Below are positions 21,453-34,292 of a stretch of 64,000 nucleotides of DNA, piece after piece (positions within the stretch are counted from its first letter, which is position 1; every line of letters starts with the position of its first letter). The DNA lies in contig NC_089277.1 of the NCBI RefSeq assembly GCF_963678975.1, positions 21,731,440 through 21,795,439 of the forward strand. The letters are read 5' to 3'. A program made the position numbers and the translations under genes. A model generated the notes under the pieces. That model was not told where the DNA came from. It worked only from the letters and a program-made list of their open reading frames with translations, and did no database searches. The stretch is from Dysidea avara. Taxonomy: Eukaryota; Porifera; Demospongiae; Dictyoceratida; Dysideidae.

Positions 21453-24400
21453 ATGGCTGGGCTACGTAATTCAATGTATTACAAGTGAGTGACTTGATAG
21501 ATGTAGTGGTTAAAAAGTTAGCGCACACAACCAGGTTAATAGACCAACACCAGTACAGTTGTGATTTCACAATGGGTGTGTCGTGTTTGTGACTCCTGGT
21601 ACTATGATTACTCTGACAGCAATAAGTGTTACTTGAAGGTTAGGGGTGGTAGCTAAGTTTTAAGGATTGTAGATGGGAGTTGACAAGACATATTTCTCCA
21701 ACATGAGACCCTTTGTGACCAGATCACACGGCCTAGCTAGCTATGTAGTTAATCATTCATGCACATACACTTGTCCTCATCATTGCATCATTAAAATAAA
21801 TATGCAAATATTTATAGGGATGCTCCTTCACCAGACATATTTGTAGCTGGTCTTTGTATAAGAAAGAAAAAAGACAAGGAGATATTCTCTCGTCTTCCAC
21901 TGTATGACCCAGAAGACTATGAAGTACTACTAAAGTATCAGTCAGGAGCCCACGCAACACAACAATACTGGGAGATCACCTGCACTGGCCTGAAGGCTGG
22001 CAGGGACCCGCAGAAGGCCATCATACAAGACATGTTCGCTTGGACTAAGTCACTAGCTGGCAAGACTACATCAACACAACCCATCGGAGTTAGGAGTAAG
22101 CAGAAAAATATAGCATACTTACTGTATGTAATATGTCATTACTCAGTTGATTGACTGTGCGACTTTGTTGAATGACTAGAATCCGTTTTAACATGTAAAT
22201 GTATTCAGTTCATAAATAATGTATGTGACTTGGTTTGGTTGATCTATGCACACCAATAGATTGTGAGATGTGTGATTTCGAACATTTCAATGCGTGGGAA
22301 AGTCAAAAGCTACGAGTTTGAAATTTTTACCATGAATGCAGCCATCCATAGTGTTATCTCCCTTTAATCCTAAGCATGCAAGCTAGCTATTGATATAACC
22401 ATGATGCTGAGAACTTTTCGCGTCAGTCTGTAACACAAGCATGTCACCTTGGGTGGTAAATTGGTATATGAACAGAAAATAGTCAAGTGGGTATTATGGT
22501 GTGTCCATCCTTAGTGTTGGACTCTTCAAGACCACCTTTGCCACTGAAAACTAAAGAAATTTATGTGGAAAATATTTGGGCAACTGTCCAAGGATTTCCA
22601 TGTCTCTAGTTTCATATTTCAGCTGGCCAGTGGCATTTCAAGATGCCAGACTGTCCCCTAGTGACTGGTACACGTCTCTAGAAATCTACTCATGAAAAGC
22701 GACCTGAGCAAATCAGTAGTATGGCTGTGGTACAAATGTGTGATATATTGGTGTGGCTATCCATTTATGGTGAAAAGTGAACGTCACTGGTGTACGTAGA
22801 TCAAAGATAATCAAAAAAAATTGTCACATATATAATTTCAAGAGACCACATCTATACAGATGTGGACTGTCTTTAGAAGTAACAGAGTGATTGTGTAACA
22901 ATAATATGTACACACATACAGGTAAGAGAGCAGTGTTCCTCTCAATTCATGGTGGATCTGGTACATCAAAGAGTAGTAATGCCTTGAAGTTTGGCAGTCC
23001 ATCTGTTGTTCTCTGTTATATACTACCAACAACACACAGAGGTACAGCTGAAACTATGTAGTGTAGCTACCATCAATAAGGTGTATTGTTTTAGCTTCAA
23101 GTGTTATTGACTCATACCCTGATGAACCTTCAAAATATCCAGCATTTAAATGCCTGAAGACGGTACTTAGAGGTATGAGAAGTGGAGATTTTATTGTTCA
23201 TCCCTTCACTATGGAGATGTTATCAAGTTTAGACAAGTACATATATTGTGTTGTACCACGCTATTAAAGTACATGTGTGATAGTGTGCATACAGATGAAT
23301 GTACGTACGTATGTACATACACACATATGTACGTACTATGTACGTATGTATGTATGATGCGTGCATACATATATGTATGTATGTATGTGCATATCTTTGT
23401 GTCTATGTATGCGAGTGTCATGAAATTACACACGTTGCTGGGGTTTATTTCCTTTGTAGCTGGCTTAGAGAAAGACACTCCATACCTGACACTGTTAACC
23501 ATCTGTTCACACAAAACTTGAACCAGAGATTACAGCAGTACTGCATAAACCCAACATATCGTTCAGAAAACAAGCCACCAGTTCTAAACCTTGTTGATTC
23601 ATTCATTAGCTCTTCACATTTGTTCCAAGGACTCGCTGCCAGCACAAACTCATTTTCTCTGCCTGTACCATCATTAAATAAGAATGAAGACACTGCTGAT
23701 TACAATGAAAACCAAGAAGAATCAGCTCCAGCAGACAGATTTGTTGTAAATATGTACTTTGGAAAAAAGCCTCGACAATTGGGAAAGGCATGAAAGAAAG
23801 TATGTAAGTACCAATGGTGATTGTATTTGTTTCAGGTCAACATCTTTGTGGTCAATGAACACTTTGGAAAAGGAATTCCAAATTATGATGCTATCAGGAA
23901 GAGTCCCTCCACTGCACAGTAAGCATCACTATATACAGGAGGTCAACTTATTAAAAACATACTCTGTCTCAGGATCAAGGAAATGCCATCAGATTTCCCA
24001 CTTCACCGATATGCTATCAGTGCTAATGTGGATGGAGTGAGGACTACTGCTAGTAGTGGTTTATCAGTCAATGACAAAGATGAAGAATCTTGGACCCCTC
24101 TACATTATGCTTGCTGGTATGTATATTTGACCATAGGTGGTGGAAATTATTGAGCCAAAAAAAATGAAATGAAGAACTGTATTCAGCTTGTAGTTGAACT
24201 TAGAAAAGATACAATATTCAGTATAATACTCTAATACGTAGAGCAGTGACAGACTTTGTCAAAATTTTAAAGTATACTACATAATTGCTTTGTAAAGCAA
24301 AATTTTCATAAAAATTTCTTACATAAAAACTGTTTGTATGCAATAGGAAAGTTCTCTCAAGTTTTTATCATGTGGCGTACCACCTATTATTAGCTATTGG

Positions 24401-27400
24401 CTAACTTTCAACTAAGACATAATAAGAATCAAAACGTGGCTAAATCTTTTTACTACTCTATACACATATAGTACATAGCTACTACCAATGCTGCAAAAAA
24501 GATCAAGATACTCTAAAGGACAGTCATACATGTATCACTCAGTATGAACCATGCAAATTTTTTTTTTCATGAATGTTGAAAATTTGTTACATGAAGATAA
24601 AGTGAATTGTGGTATTACGCTGATTGTTGTCTGTAGGTGTGGACACATGGATATTGCTAAGTTGTTGGTGACAGAACTACAAGCTGATGTGAGGGTTAAG
24701 GATCGGGTTGGTTTTACTCCTTTACATGCTGCTGCCAAGAATGGTCATGCCAACATTGTGTCTTTTCTGTTAACACAGCCTGGAATTGACCCAGTAAGTG
24801 ACTAAGTCAGCAAATCCTCATTACAGTGGAATCTCAAGTGTTGTTATCTAACAATTTTGTGAATGCTAATGATGATTGTTCTATTAGAGTATAGCGAGTG
24901 TTCTAGTACTGTGTTTAAAGCCAGGATTTATACACTCATGGGCTCAACTACACTCCAGATACTTCATTGCAAGGTGTAGAACACATGCTTGGGTCTGTTT
25001 ATATATGCCTGGGGGTGCTTGAACACAAAACCATAAACACTGGTACATAATACACTGGGAAAACCTGCTTTCGCCATGTTTCATTGTCATTAGTGAAGAT
25101 TCTGAGCTATTTTACCATAACTTTAACTATTACCATCCCACGCTTGATGTCACAGTGTACTACATGAGACACAATAAAATGAATACCTGAATAGACACCA
25201 GGCTAGCAAGTCCACAATCATTTATAGAAATTAATTCCTTCTGCTTGGCTTCTATGCCATGTGAGGGTTCAAGTAGAGTAGTTGAAAAATGCACAGTATT
25301 AATGCAGAAGTTTCACTCTAACATTTTAAAGCGATTTTACAAAATTATGCTACCATATAATATCATTACCATATTATATTATTAATACTAAGTGGTCTCC
25401 GGGGGATCAGGTCCACTGTACTTGAAGTTTGTAAATATTGTTTGTGTGAATAGTGTGGTATACTCAGTCTAACTTTACACATGCACTTGTTAGTAAAGAA
25501 CTCTTATATTGAAACATTATATGTTTGCTATTTTTCATAGATTGATCGTATTAAACATCTGAGTGTATATCATGTACCACGGTAGTGGTATCATGTACCA
25601 CGGTAGTGGTACATAATAGGGATCAGGCAGAAATTTTTCAAAACACTCTAATAGAACGCACGCCAAAAGCAGCCTTCCGGGCTTTAGATTTTATTTCTAA
25701 AACATTCTAGACCTTTCTTTTGTGTTTACAACACTAGCCAACAAGTATTAAAAGTAAGGGAAATGGTTTTAGGTGTTTTTTAAAATTTTGAAAAATGGTT
25801 AGATTCTCCATCTTCTTCTTTCTTTCTTCTTTCTTTCTTGTTTCGCGCGCCTACAGCTCGTAGGAAGTAGATATCAGCCCTAAAAACGTATGGCGTATTT
25901 AAAAAACATTCGTACCCAGGTCTGTGTGGTATTAAAATCTTCCCTCTCTAATGCGATTGCGAGATATAGAGCAAGAATCACTCTTCGAGACGCCATTCGA
26001 TCGAGAAGCCATACAGATGATAATATAGAATTGTTTAAAATTCCATTGCTTTAGCTCACAGGACTAAAATGCATCAAGTTGTATCACACTAAACATTAAA
26101 CATAACTATTGTTCACTGAAACTCGGGTTTTAGACTTCCTTCATTACGAGACAGTGAAGGGGGTGTGGCCCGCACCTCGTCACTTAAACTATTACTGTAC
26201 GCCTTTCGTGTATACTTTCTATTATATTCTTCAGCTGTTTACCAGCTAAGAGTCGACATAACAAGGCTTGTAAGCTATTGGAACACACTGGTAAATTTCG
26301 AATTAAAAAGGGGTGTGTCCCTTCCGTACGCGATTGAAAAATAAAAAGCGGGATACTCCGTATACTCAGCACTTTAATTGGAGTCGACCACGTTTTGTCA
26401 AGCGTGTGTTTTACTCGTGTTGAGATTTCGCACCGCTTCGTTGCAGTAAACGGTCACACTAGTGGATTTATCTACTCGTCAAAGGAAAGTGGTATTGTTT
26501 ACTGTATTGTTAACTGTATTGTTAACTAATTGTTTATTAAACTTATTTATGTAATTGTTTATTGCCAGTTGATATTACAATGGGTTTCTTTATTAAACAA
26601 TCATGTACTGTTGAACGTATATTTAAGAAGTAGTCCATGTGCATGGACATGAAAAAAATCATGAAACTAGTGGGGCAAAAAAATTATTAATTTTCAACAA
26701 GTAGAATAGGGATCAAAGATTTGATTTAGAAAAAAACTGTGTAAACAAGAAGTAATAGGGATGATAATCCACAAAATTCTATGCATCATCAGTTCAAAGC
26801 AAGTTATTTGAATAGTGTACACTCAATTTGCGATTCCTATTTCAACTTGTGGTTAAATTTTGTTAAAATGTTGAAATAGGAATCGCAAATTGAGTGTACA
26901 CTATTCAAATAACTTGCTTTGAACTGATGATGCATAGAATTTTGTGGATTATCATCCCTATTACTTCTTGTTTACACAGTTTTTTTCTAAATCAAATCTT
27001 TGATCCCTATTCTACTTGTTGAAAATTAATAATTTTTTTGCCCCACTAGTATATACTACATACATATGTTAAACTATTGTTTTCTACATAGAATGTTACA
27101 GACAGGGAAGATAAAACTCCACTACAACTATGCTTGGATAATAAGCAAAATGATTGGGAGTCAGTTGTGGATATGCTTAAGGATGCACACCCAATACCAT
27201 CTCAGTCCGAATCAGCACCTTCAAAGGTTGAAATTTTTGTATAAGTCTGTTCGTGTTCACCTGAGCTCTTTTGAAGTCAGTCATGTCAAAAACGTGAACT
27301 CTATGATGTGTAGTAGTAACCGTTTTTGTATATTTTAATATGTCAATGCACTTTCCCATTTGATTCTAAAAGGTGCAGGAAAGCTTTCAAGCATAATATT

Positions 27401-30400
27401 ATGCTGTTTCTCTTTTCGAAATACACAATGAGCAATTTTTACATTTTCAGAGCTTGTAGCATTACTGAATCGATTATCAAATGGCTTTAATTTTATCAGA
27501 TGGCATGTGTAAATAATTAAGAAATACGAGGGCTCAGGTAAACATGAATAAACTATATTACAGAATCATTCTTGTTACTGATGTATTATGGTAATGCATC
27601 ATACAGGCTGTAAGGTTAAGAGTAGACTTTACCAGTGGAGGTCACCAAGTAAGGACAAGCAATTTCATAACCTTTTTATTAACAGTTAATTATTTCTCAG
27701 ATCGTGACATTACCTGAAGGTCAAAATACAACATCATCAACTATATTAAAGGTGTGTCCCATTTAACCTGTGTTGGAGAATGTCCAACAATGTTGTCTCA
27801 ACTGACCTTCACAGGAAATCTACAACAACATTGAATTATCACCGAATTTCTATGCTGTTTTCAATTTGTGGATTGTATCAGAAAGTGTTGGTAAGTAAAT
27901 AGAGGTATGGATAGTAGTGTTTCCTTTGATATTAGTGCTACGTAATGTCATACATGGACATGTACCATTTTCAGGGCTTGTTACAGTGTATATGGAGATG
28001 TAACTACAGTGTTTATTATGTGAGGGCAACAATAATGGGCTTGTGTAGGGGACATTTAACAGGATGTTTAGTGCATACCTTCTTCAACAATATGTGAACA
28101 CTCTAGTCCTTCCAAAAATCCTATTCAGTAGTTTCCAGTTACCATACGCTTAGCTGTATTTCTTTCAACCATAACTATTTGTGGCGTTTGTGTGAGAGCA
28201 GTGTGTATATAATGTATGCATATGCTATGATTAGGCTGTATACCTAACAAAAACAGTTTTATTTGAGCATTAGTATTGTGCGTTATATGTATAACATTTG
28301 TGCATTGTATGTTTTATTAGAGTGTTTTATTGCCATCACTGTGTTGTTCTGTTTCATTCAGAGCTTCTTCTTGGTAACAATGACAAACCTCTGGTGGTCC
28401 TGAATAAGAACTGGCACCATATTGTCAATGATTTATCATTACACACTGTTGAAACACCAGTTGTATTTTTGAGACGAAATGTACACTATCCAGTTGAAAA
28501 AGAAAAGCAGATAACAGACCCAATTGCACTAAAGTACCTGTTTTCTGATGTAAGTCTCTGTTGTATACATAGGTATAACAACATAAAAACGCACTTTCTG
28601 TAACAACTGACTTTAAACAGGCTGTAGGACCAGGTGTCCTACAGACCTTCAGCACTTGTGCTGTAAAGCCTTAATAAAAATAATAAATAAATAAATAAAA
28701 TTTTAAACACATGCTTACATGCATGCATAAATAAGTATACATGCATGCACTATATAACTGATATAATATTATAATGGTATAAGTGATATACCACGTTTTG
28801 TGGCTATGCTTATTATGGTGTAAAATCACAAAATCCTTACCTAAACAATAAACAAGTCACTAATATAAAGTGCCTAAATCAACCAACATTTATTTACCTG
28901 AGCTGTAGTTGATGAACTCTTCTCTCCTTCATGAATTAATCATGAGCAGATGGGTGTGGCATTGCTAAAGACTCTGAATGTCTAATCCATCAATGATTTC
29001 TATTGATTTCAATATCTAACAAGTACTATTTCACTATAAACTGCTATCTATAATCGTTTCATCTACTGGGGTGTAGAATGTAACAGTTATAACACGATTA
29101 CTCAAGATATGACTGAAATATATGCACTCTCCTTTGAGCACTGTGCGCTCTTGGGAGTCATGCGTATATTCAGTCATATCCCTCGTAAGCGTGTTATATT
29201 TGTGTGCATAGTATGCGTACGTTTGTACATGCACATTACGTACATACAGATGTATGTATGTACATATGTATGCATATACGTATGTTTGTTTATATGCTTG
29301 CTCTTACGGACATATAACTGGGTTTTTATTTTTGCTAGGCTTATCGCCATGTTCTAAACAGTTATTACCCATGTTCTGAAGATGCTGCAATCTATCTAGC
29401 TGGAATATTGCTTTCCATCACACATGGGGATTACAATAAAGCCTTGCATACTACGGACTTCCTCAAGTATGACATTTTGCTATAAACGTACTGTACTGCA
29501 TTATAATGTACCTTTTAACAGGGACAAACTAACACAACTGATCCCCAGGGCAATGATAAATGCTAAAAAGAAAAATGACTACATCAAAAGAATTTTGTCA
29601 CAATACGAAGGTATATCACAAGAGGATATTCCTGATCGAATGGTAAGATGTGCGTATATACATACGTACATACTCAATGCACACAAAGTCTTTATGGTAG
29701 CATGTAACTCCAGCATGTGTACGCACATAAGTATAATATACAAAGTACGTACATAATACCTTAAGCATCTCCAGAATCTGTGGGTATTTTCACAGGCTCT
29801 GCACTTAAAGTATGTGAAGTATTGCTGGCAGTGGCAGTATTATGGAGCTATATTCTTCCCGGCCACTATCAAGGTACACTCTTTGTGTATGTATGTATAT
29901 AGAACAACACCTAGTGGATGAATACAGTGACTATTGTGTTTAAAGAACCAGTCTGCAGTGTAATACTGATACAAAAGCATTAAACGCTCTAATAGAGCAA
30001 TTGCATAACTTTAGCTCTAACATCAGTATTAACTTCCTGTAACATATTATGTACTGAAGCTTAAAATTAGGTGTATTTTTTTATTAATAAACTGAGTACT
30101 TTGTATTGATTCAGTAATATTAAAGTCAGAAAAGAGAGGACACGATTTAAGCGCTGCTAAAATATTTTATACAAATGGTTCATTTATAAAATGTGTTGAA
30201 GAGCACTAAGCTTACTACAGAAGTTACCCAGCAGTGTTTATTGCTACTTCGTATGGCATGAGAAGGGCTGAGGTAATTGCCTATGATACATTGTTAATAT
30301 CACCTTAAACTAAAGGGATTTTAAAAACACAAACGTACCATTTTAAAACTTCTTAATTCAATTATCGGTAAACCCCACCATTCCGCCCTCCTATGTATTA

Positions 30401-32312
30401 AATACTATACGAAACACTTTAATAGAGCAATCAGTTAAATATTCAGTAAACAATACAACATTAAAATATTGTTTCCTGATAACATCCAATTATTCATGAC
30501 CTTGTATACCGACAATTCATACTCCACAATCAAGTTTAGTTACATCTGTTTTGCAGTGTTTAAGTTAAGATGTTTGCGATGTATGTACACAAAATTAGGT
30601 ATACTTTCTGGCCATTAGTTTATTGGGCACTCGTGGAATCGTGTTATGCATACAACATACTCCAATGTATGCTATAAGTATAATTATGTTCTTACCTTTC
30701 AGCCTCAAACAGTATTGGGACGCAGTGTATCAATTAGACTTGGAATCAACCACATGGGATTTCACATTGTCAGTGCCGAGGAAAACGTAAGTCAATGTGC
30801 ATACTGATATCATAAACTGATCATTTAGTCACAAGAAAATCAATCATCCACCATCATTAGGGGCCGGTACTTGGTTTAATATTTTGAGTAAAAGGAATGT
30901 TTAAATTTATTACAATGAAACCTGTCTAAGCCGGTCACTTTTGGGCCAAAATTTCTTGGCCTTGATATGCAGGTAGTTGCTTTATATAGCTGGAGGAAAT
31001 TAAAGTTGGTTTTTAAAAGAAGTGGCCTTTTATACAGGTGGCCTTTATACAGGTGGCCACTAAAACAGGTTCCACTGTACTATTGAACTTTCTATGACCT
31101 TGTTGTACTTAGGTCTTAAGTGAAACAGTCGGTTTTGAGGGAACACATTGGAGCTTCTCTACTGAAAGGAAAGAAATTACATTAAAAGTTCAAGGAAGTG
31201 AATCTTCTACTGTGATCAAATCTAAATATGTGAGTGTTTAACTTTAACTTTGACTAGTAGCAAAATTAAAATGTAAGGGTTAATGATCCAGACTAGCTAG
31301 ATCCTATGTTTATTTGCTATTCCTTCGTCACTTTACAAAATGTGACCGGGCCTGCAAAAACAGGGTATGTGGGCACAAACTACACCCTGTCACACTACAG
31401 GTCATATCTCAGTATTAGAACAAAATATTTGCATTCTGTAACTTACATCATAAAGCACATTAAATGCCTACGATTACTGTAAAATTGTATTGCAATAGCG
31501 TAATGGTATAAAAAGTTATGTGTGATGGAAGTTTGAAAAAGTAGGTAAAAATCATGTGCCCACTGCCCTATTTTTGCAGGCCTGGTCAAAATACAGTAGA
31601 ACCTCGGTTATCCCAATCCTTGAGGTGCTCAGATACTGTAACTAAAAAGTCTGTATAGTCACCTAAAACAGTGTATTCAACACTGTCACAAACAATACAA
31701 ATTTTATTGAAATATTTGGCTACTTTAGTAACACATTTACTACTCTAATAGAACAATCACTTTTAGAGTTTGGTTAACCGGATAACTGAGGTTCCACTGT
31801 ATACTTGCAGTCACTCATTCTAATACAGCAGTCAAAAGTATGCAATAATACATTTAGTTTCAATGATACTTCTGCTCATAATACATGAGTATCAGCTTTG
31901 AAGAGATCATATATGTAGCCTATGTCTCTAGTGATTAAATGACAGTGCCGGTCCGACCTTTTGGAATGACACAAATTTTACAATGATTGTGTGTTTAACC
32001 GAAGTATAGGTTGGTAGTAGAATGCCTGGTGTGTGTGCAATTACATGTTGTTTGAGTGAAATATTGATATTACATTGTATGTGCATACGAAAGATGTATG
32101 TACTGATAAAATTAATGTTAGGTCACTCAACACGTTATTGTTTTGATTAGCAATATAACATATCTCAAATGTAGGATGTGGTTATAAATGTGTTTAGGAC
32201 ACATTTAGCTATGTAATTACACTGTCTCGTTTTCTGTGTGTAATTTTAGATCCAGATTATCCAAAAGATTGTGCAAAAGATTGATGAAAAGAAGAAAGAA
32301 AACTCATCATAA
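21453..32312 (+). CDS. KRIT1: KRIT1/CCM1 orthologue: Nudix, NPxY/F, ankyrin, FERM (19 exons)
   Basis: Rap1-binding scaffold of the CCM complex at cell junctions. Exons: 21453-21484, 21818-22095, 22922-23041, 23095-23236, 23460-23787, 23836-23918, 23973-24116, 24637-24793, 27092-27226, 27607-27648, 27701-27751, 27815-27890, 28362-28549, 29339-29466, 29522-29642, 29796-29873, 30703-30786, 31113-31229, 32250-32312. They join to 2367 nt, 788 residues (human about 736). Order: N-terminal Nudix-like region to about 190; NPTY at 221-224; NMYF at 288-291; NEHF at 307-310; ankyrin repeats about 335-460 (DFPLHR, WTPLHYACW, GFTPLHAAAKNGH); FERM from 474 (VRLRVDFT, FLRRNVHYPVEKEKQI, YGAIFFPA) to near the end. 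All phases match. Intron 5 is only 48 nt and needs a GC donor (AAG|GCATGA). Start chosen because exon 1 reads straight into exon 2; a further 5' exon is possible. Confidence 0.93.
23285..23405. repeat. (GTAC/ATGT)n microsatellite in KRIT1 intron 4
   Basis: Degenerate tetranucleotide repeat (GTACGTAT, ATGTATGT units). The tyrosine/cysteine-rich frames on both strands here come from this repeat. Confidence 0.9.
25567..25612. repeat. Tandem pair of TACCACGGTAGTGGTA palindromes
   Basis: A 16-bp near-palindrome is present twice in direct tandem (spaced about 24 bp) in KRIT1 intron 8. It is small and of unknown meaning. Confidence 0.6.
26666..27050. mobile_element. Foldback MITE with identical 181-bp arms in KRIT1 intron 8
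   Basis: The arms 26666-26846 and 26870-27050 are exact reverse complements by eye, starting ACTAGTGGGGCAAAA and ending TTTTGCCCCACTAGT. They are separated by a 23-nt loop. The arms include TAGGGATCAAAG, also seen in the small element at 51469-51626. The right end is 41 bp from KRIT1 exon 9. Arm identity suggests a young or homogenised copy. No coding capacity. Confidence 0.92.
28605..28700 (+). mobile_element. SINE-like 3' end in KRIT1 intron 13
   Basis: AAACAGGCTGTAGGACCAGG, then CTTCAGCACTTGTGCTGTAAA, then an AATAAATAAATA tail. Same 3' module as at 3940-4045. Confidence 0.6.
30913..31077. mobile_element. TA-flanked CAGTGGAACC MITE in KRIT1 intron 17
   Basis: The left end CAATGAAACCTGTCTAAG and the right end ...TAAAACAGGTTCCACTG are imperfect inverses with TA on both sides. 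The interior repeats GTGGCCTTTATACAGG. Confidence 0.75.
31341..31588. mobile_element. TGTGACC-type MITE in KRIT1 intron 18
   Basis: The left end TGTGACCGGGCCTGCAAAAA and the right end TTTTTGCAGGCCTGGTCA are inverted, continuing inward through GGGCAC / GTGCCC. It lies a few bases from the next MITE. Confidence 0.75.
31594..31799. mobile_element. TA-flanked CAGTGGAACC MITE in KRIT1 intron 18
   Basis: CAGTAGAACCTCGGTTATCC pairs with GGATAACTGAGGTTCCACTG at the right, with TA on each side. The interior carries one ACTCTAATAGAACAATCA motif (31742-31759). Confidence 0.8.
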
Positions 32313-32469
32313 TTTGTTACTGATGCTTGCTGAAAAGTTGACATTTATACAGTATTGTCGTAATTATTTATAAGCATGCATACAGAGCTTTCTACCCATT
32401 GTACTCAAAAGTACACGTAAGCATGCAATGCAAAATAACCGGAAATATAAATTTCTAAACTATAGCTAT

Positions 32470-32975
32470 CAGTGTTGGGGGTAACGCGTTACATAATAAT
32501 GATTACTTTTGTGGTAACGAAGTAATGTAACGAAATATGCTGTAAAAAACTGGTAATATAACTAAAGCTATTTACTTGTAAATGTAACGCGTTACCTAAG
32601 TAATAAAGTTACTGTAACGAGTCTAATACGTATTACATAATATTAATACTTTAAGTAATGGAGTTACTAATCTTGTTAGTATTCCACTGAGTAACACCTA
32701 GCCACTATAAAGTAATGAAGCCTACTAAATGAAGCTTATTCACCAGCTTCTTGCTTATAACCAAGATTTGCACATTGTTCAAAAACGTAATCATTTCACG
32801 TGATAAAGTGGTAGTTTCACACGTGACAACTTAAGGCTGTGGACACAAAGTAATGTAATATATGTAATATTATTATAGTTACTTTATCATATGGGTAATA
32901 TGTAACTGTAACTAAATAGTTTAGTTGTAATAATATGTAACGAGTTACATTTAAAAAGTAACTGTCCCAACACTG
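32470..32975. mobile_element. hAT-like MITE with 8-bp target-site duplication
   Basis: The element starts CAGTGTTGGGGGTAAC and ends GTCCCAACACTG. ATAGCTAT is present exactly on both sides (32462-32469 and 32976-32983), an 8-bp duplication as made by hAT transposases. The interior is full of GTAAC / GTTAC repeats. A second copy is at 62333-62803. Confidence 0.88.
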
Positions 32976-33944
32976 ATAGCTATAATGTCTACTGACAATC
33001 AATTCTGAGGTACAGTATTCTACATATAATGTTGTTCCTCTCTGCATGGTGCTAATAACTACTGCATCTAATTCAAATGTTATTACATAATAATTATGCT
33101 TCGTTCACATAACAAACTGATTTCTTATAGTGAACCATATAGACCAAAGGAAAGTAATTAACTTACCCATGAATTCATTTTTAAGTTTGTAATGTGTATG
33201 CCATGAATATGAAAACCAACTTGATCTAGAACTGTGACTAGGTCCATCAGATAGATCTGTTAAGTTTTGACTATATTGAGTGTCAAGAAACAATAATGAC
33301 TAAAGTAACCAAGTTATCTTATTGTGCCCCAACTGTCGATCCTCCTCAAAATATGATTCTGCATATTTTCTGATTGCCAGACCTAGTTATACTCTATAGT
33401 TACTTATACAACTTAATTACTTTTTTTGAAGAATACTTTCAGGATTCCATAATTTTATACCATGCCAGTATCTATTGACAGCCAGTACTGGGGGTGGTAG
33501 GCAAGGGCAATCCATCTAGCCTGGGTTAAAAATTAAAAAAAAATCTGTTGTCTTAGTTGTCTATACCACCCTGTAATTATGCTCTAAATTGTGCAGCTGG
33601 CGTATAAAAGTATAGCTAAAACCAGGAATCACGCACATAATTGTTGTATATAGCTATGTACCAGGGCACAGCAGAAAATCAACTATCCATTGGCTGGTTG
33701 CTGTCATTCACGAGTAAAATAAAAGGAAGTGGTTACTAAATCGAAATTAAAGGTGTTTATTTTTGCATCTAGTAGTTGCCCCAAGCATTCGACTTTAGGG
33801 GACGCAAAAAGTAGGTTAGGGTCGGGTGGTTTCTTCTTCGCCTTTAGGTTACCTTCTTCTTACTATAAAGTGAGACTACTACTATACATGAGTAACATTA
33901 AATTAATAATGTAGGAAAGTGGGAGTAGTGGGTAGCTAGAAGCG

Positions 33945-34010
33945 GTAGCATAGTGGATAAGCTCCTGTCTACTGAGTTCCAGTGGTGAGTCCTGGCTGAG
34001 TTTTGTGGGG
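33945..34010 (+). mobile_element. tRNA-derived SINE head, probable
   Basis: GCGGTAGCATAGTGGATAAG resembles a tRNA A-box region as found at SINE 5' ends, followed by a weak B-box-like GGTGAGTCCTGGC. There is no intact cloverleaf, and the 3' extent is unclear. Confidence 0.4.
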
Positions 34011-34292
34011 TTTTTTTTCGTTTAGTGACCCTTTTTTGTCTAAGATTTACTGTCGGTTCAATAGCGAGTCCGGCTAACGCTTATCGTTGAACCGACTTTC
34101 GGTTCAGTATGCACTGCCAAAATAAAATTAAAGTGCAACCAGCAAATTTTTCCCTGGGGGCGCCCGCAATTTCCCGTCTGTCGACATAATTCCCTTTGTG
34201 GTTTTCGGACAATTTTAGCTTGACCCTCGACCCGAGCCTCGACCTCAGATAAGGTTCGTTACTCGCGTTTGTTAACTTGCGTCTCGGAGCTA

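Larger units (their letters stand above)
32313..34292. other. Intergenic region between KRIT1 and kinase 1
   Basis: No supported gene. It contains the hAT-like element 32470-32975, a tRNA-like SINE head near 33945-34010 and a hairpin at 34051-34095 (GTCGGTTCAA paired with TTGAACCGAC). The last ~250 bp before the kinase start are less A/T-rich and probably hold its promoter and 5' UTR. Confidence 0.6.

Noticed and set aside
23209-23521. Long tyrosine/cysteine-rich open frames on both strands
   Set aside because: They cross a GTAC/ATGT microsatellite and run into KRIT1 exon 5; only the exon part is coding.
23746-23835. GT donor (GTT|GTAAAT) for KRIT1 intron 5
   Set aside because: It keeps the frame but removes NMYFGK, whose spacing to NEHF equals that of the matching human motifs; the GC donor explains this better.
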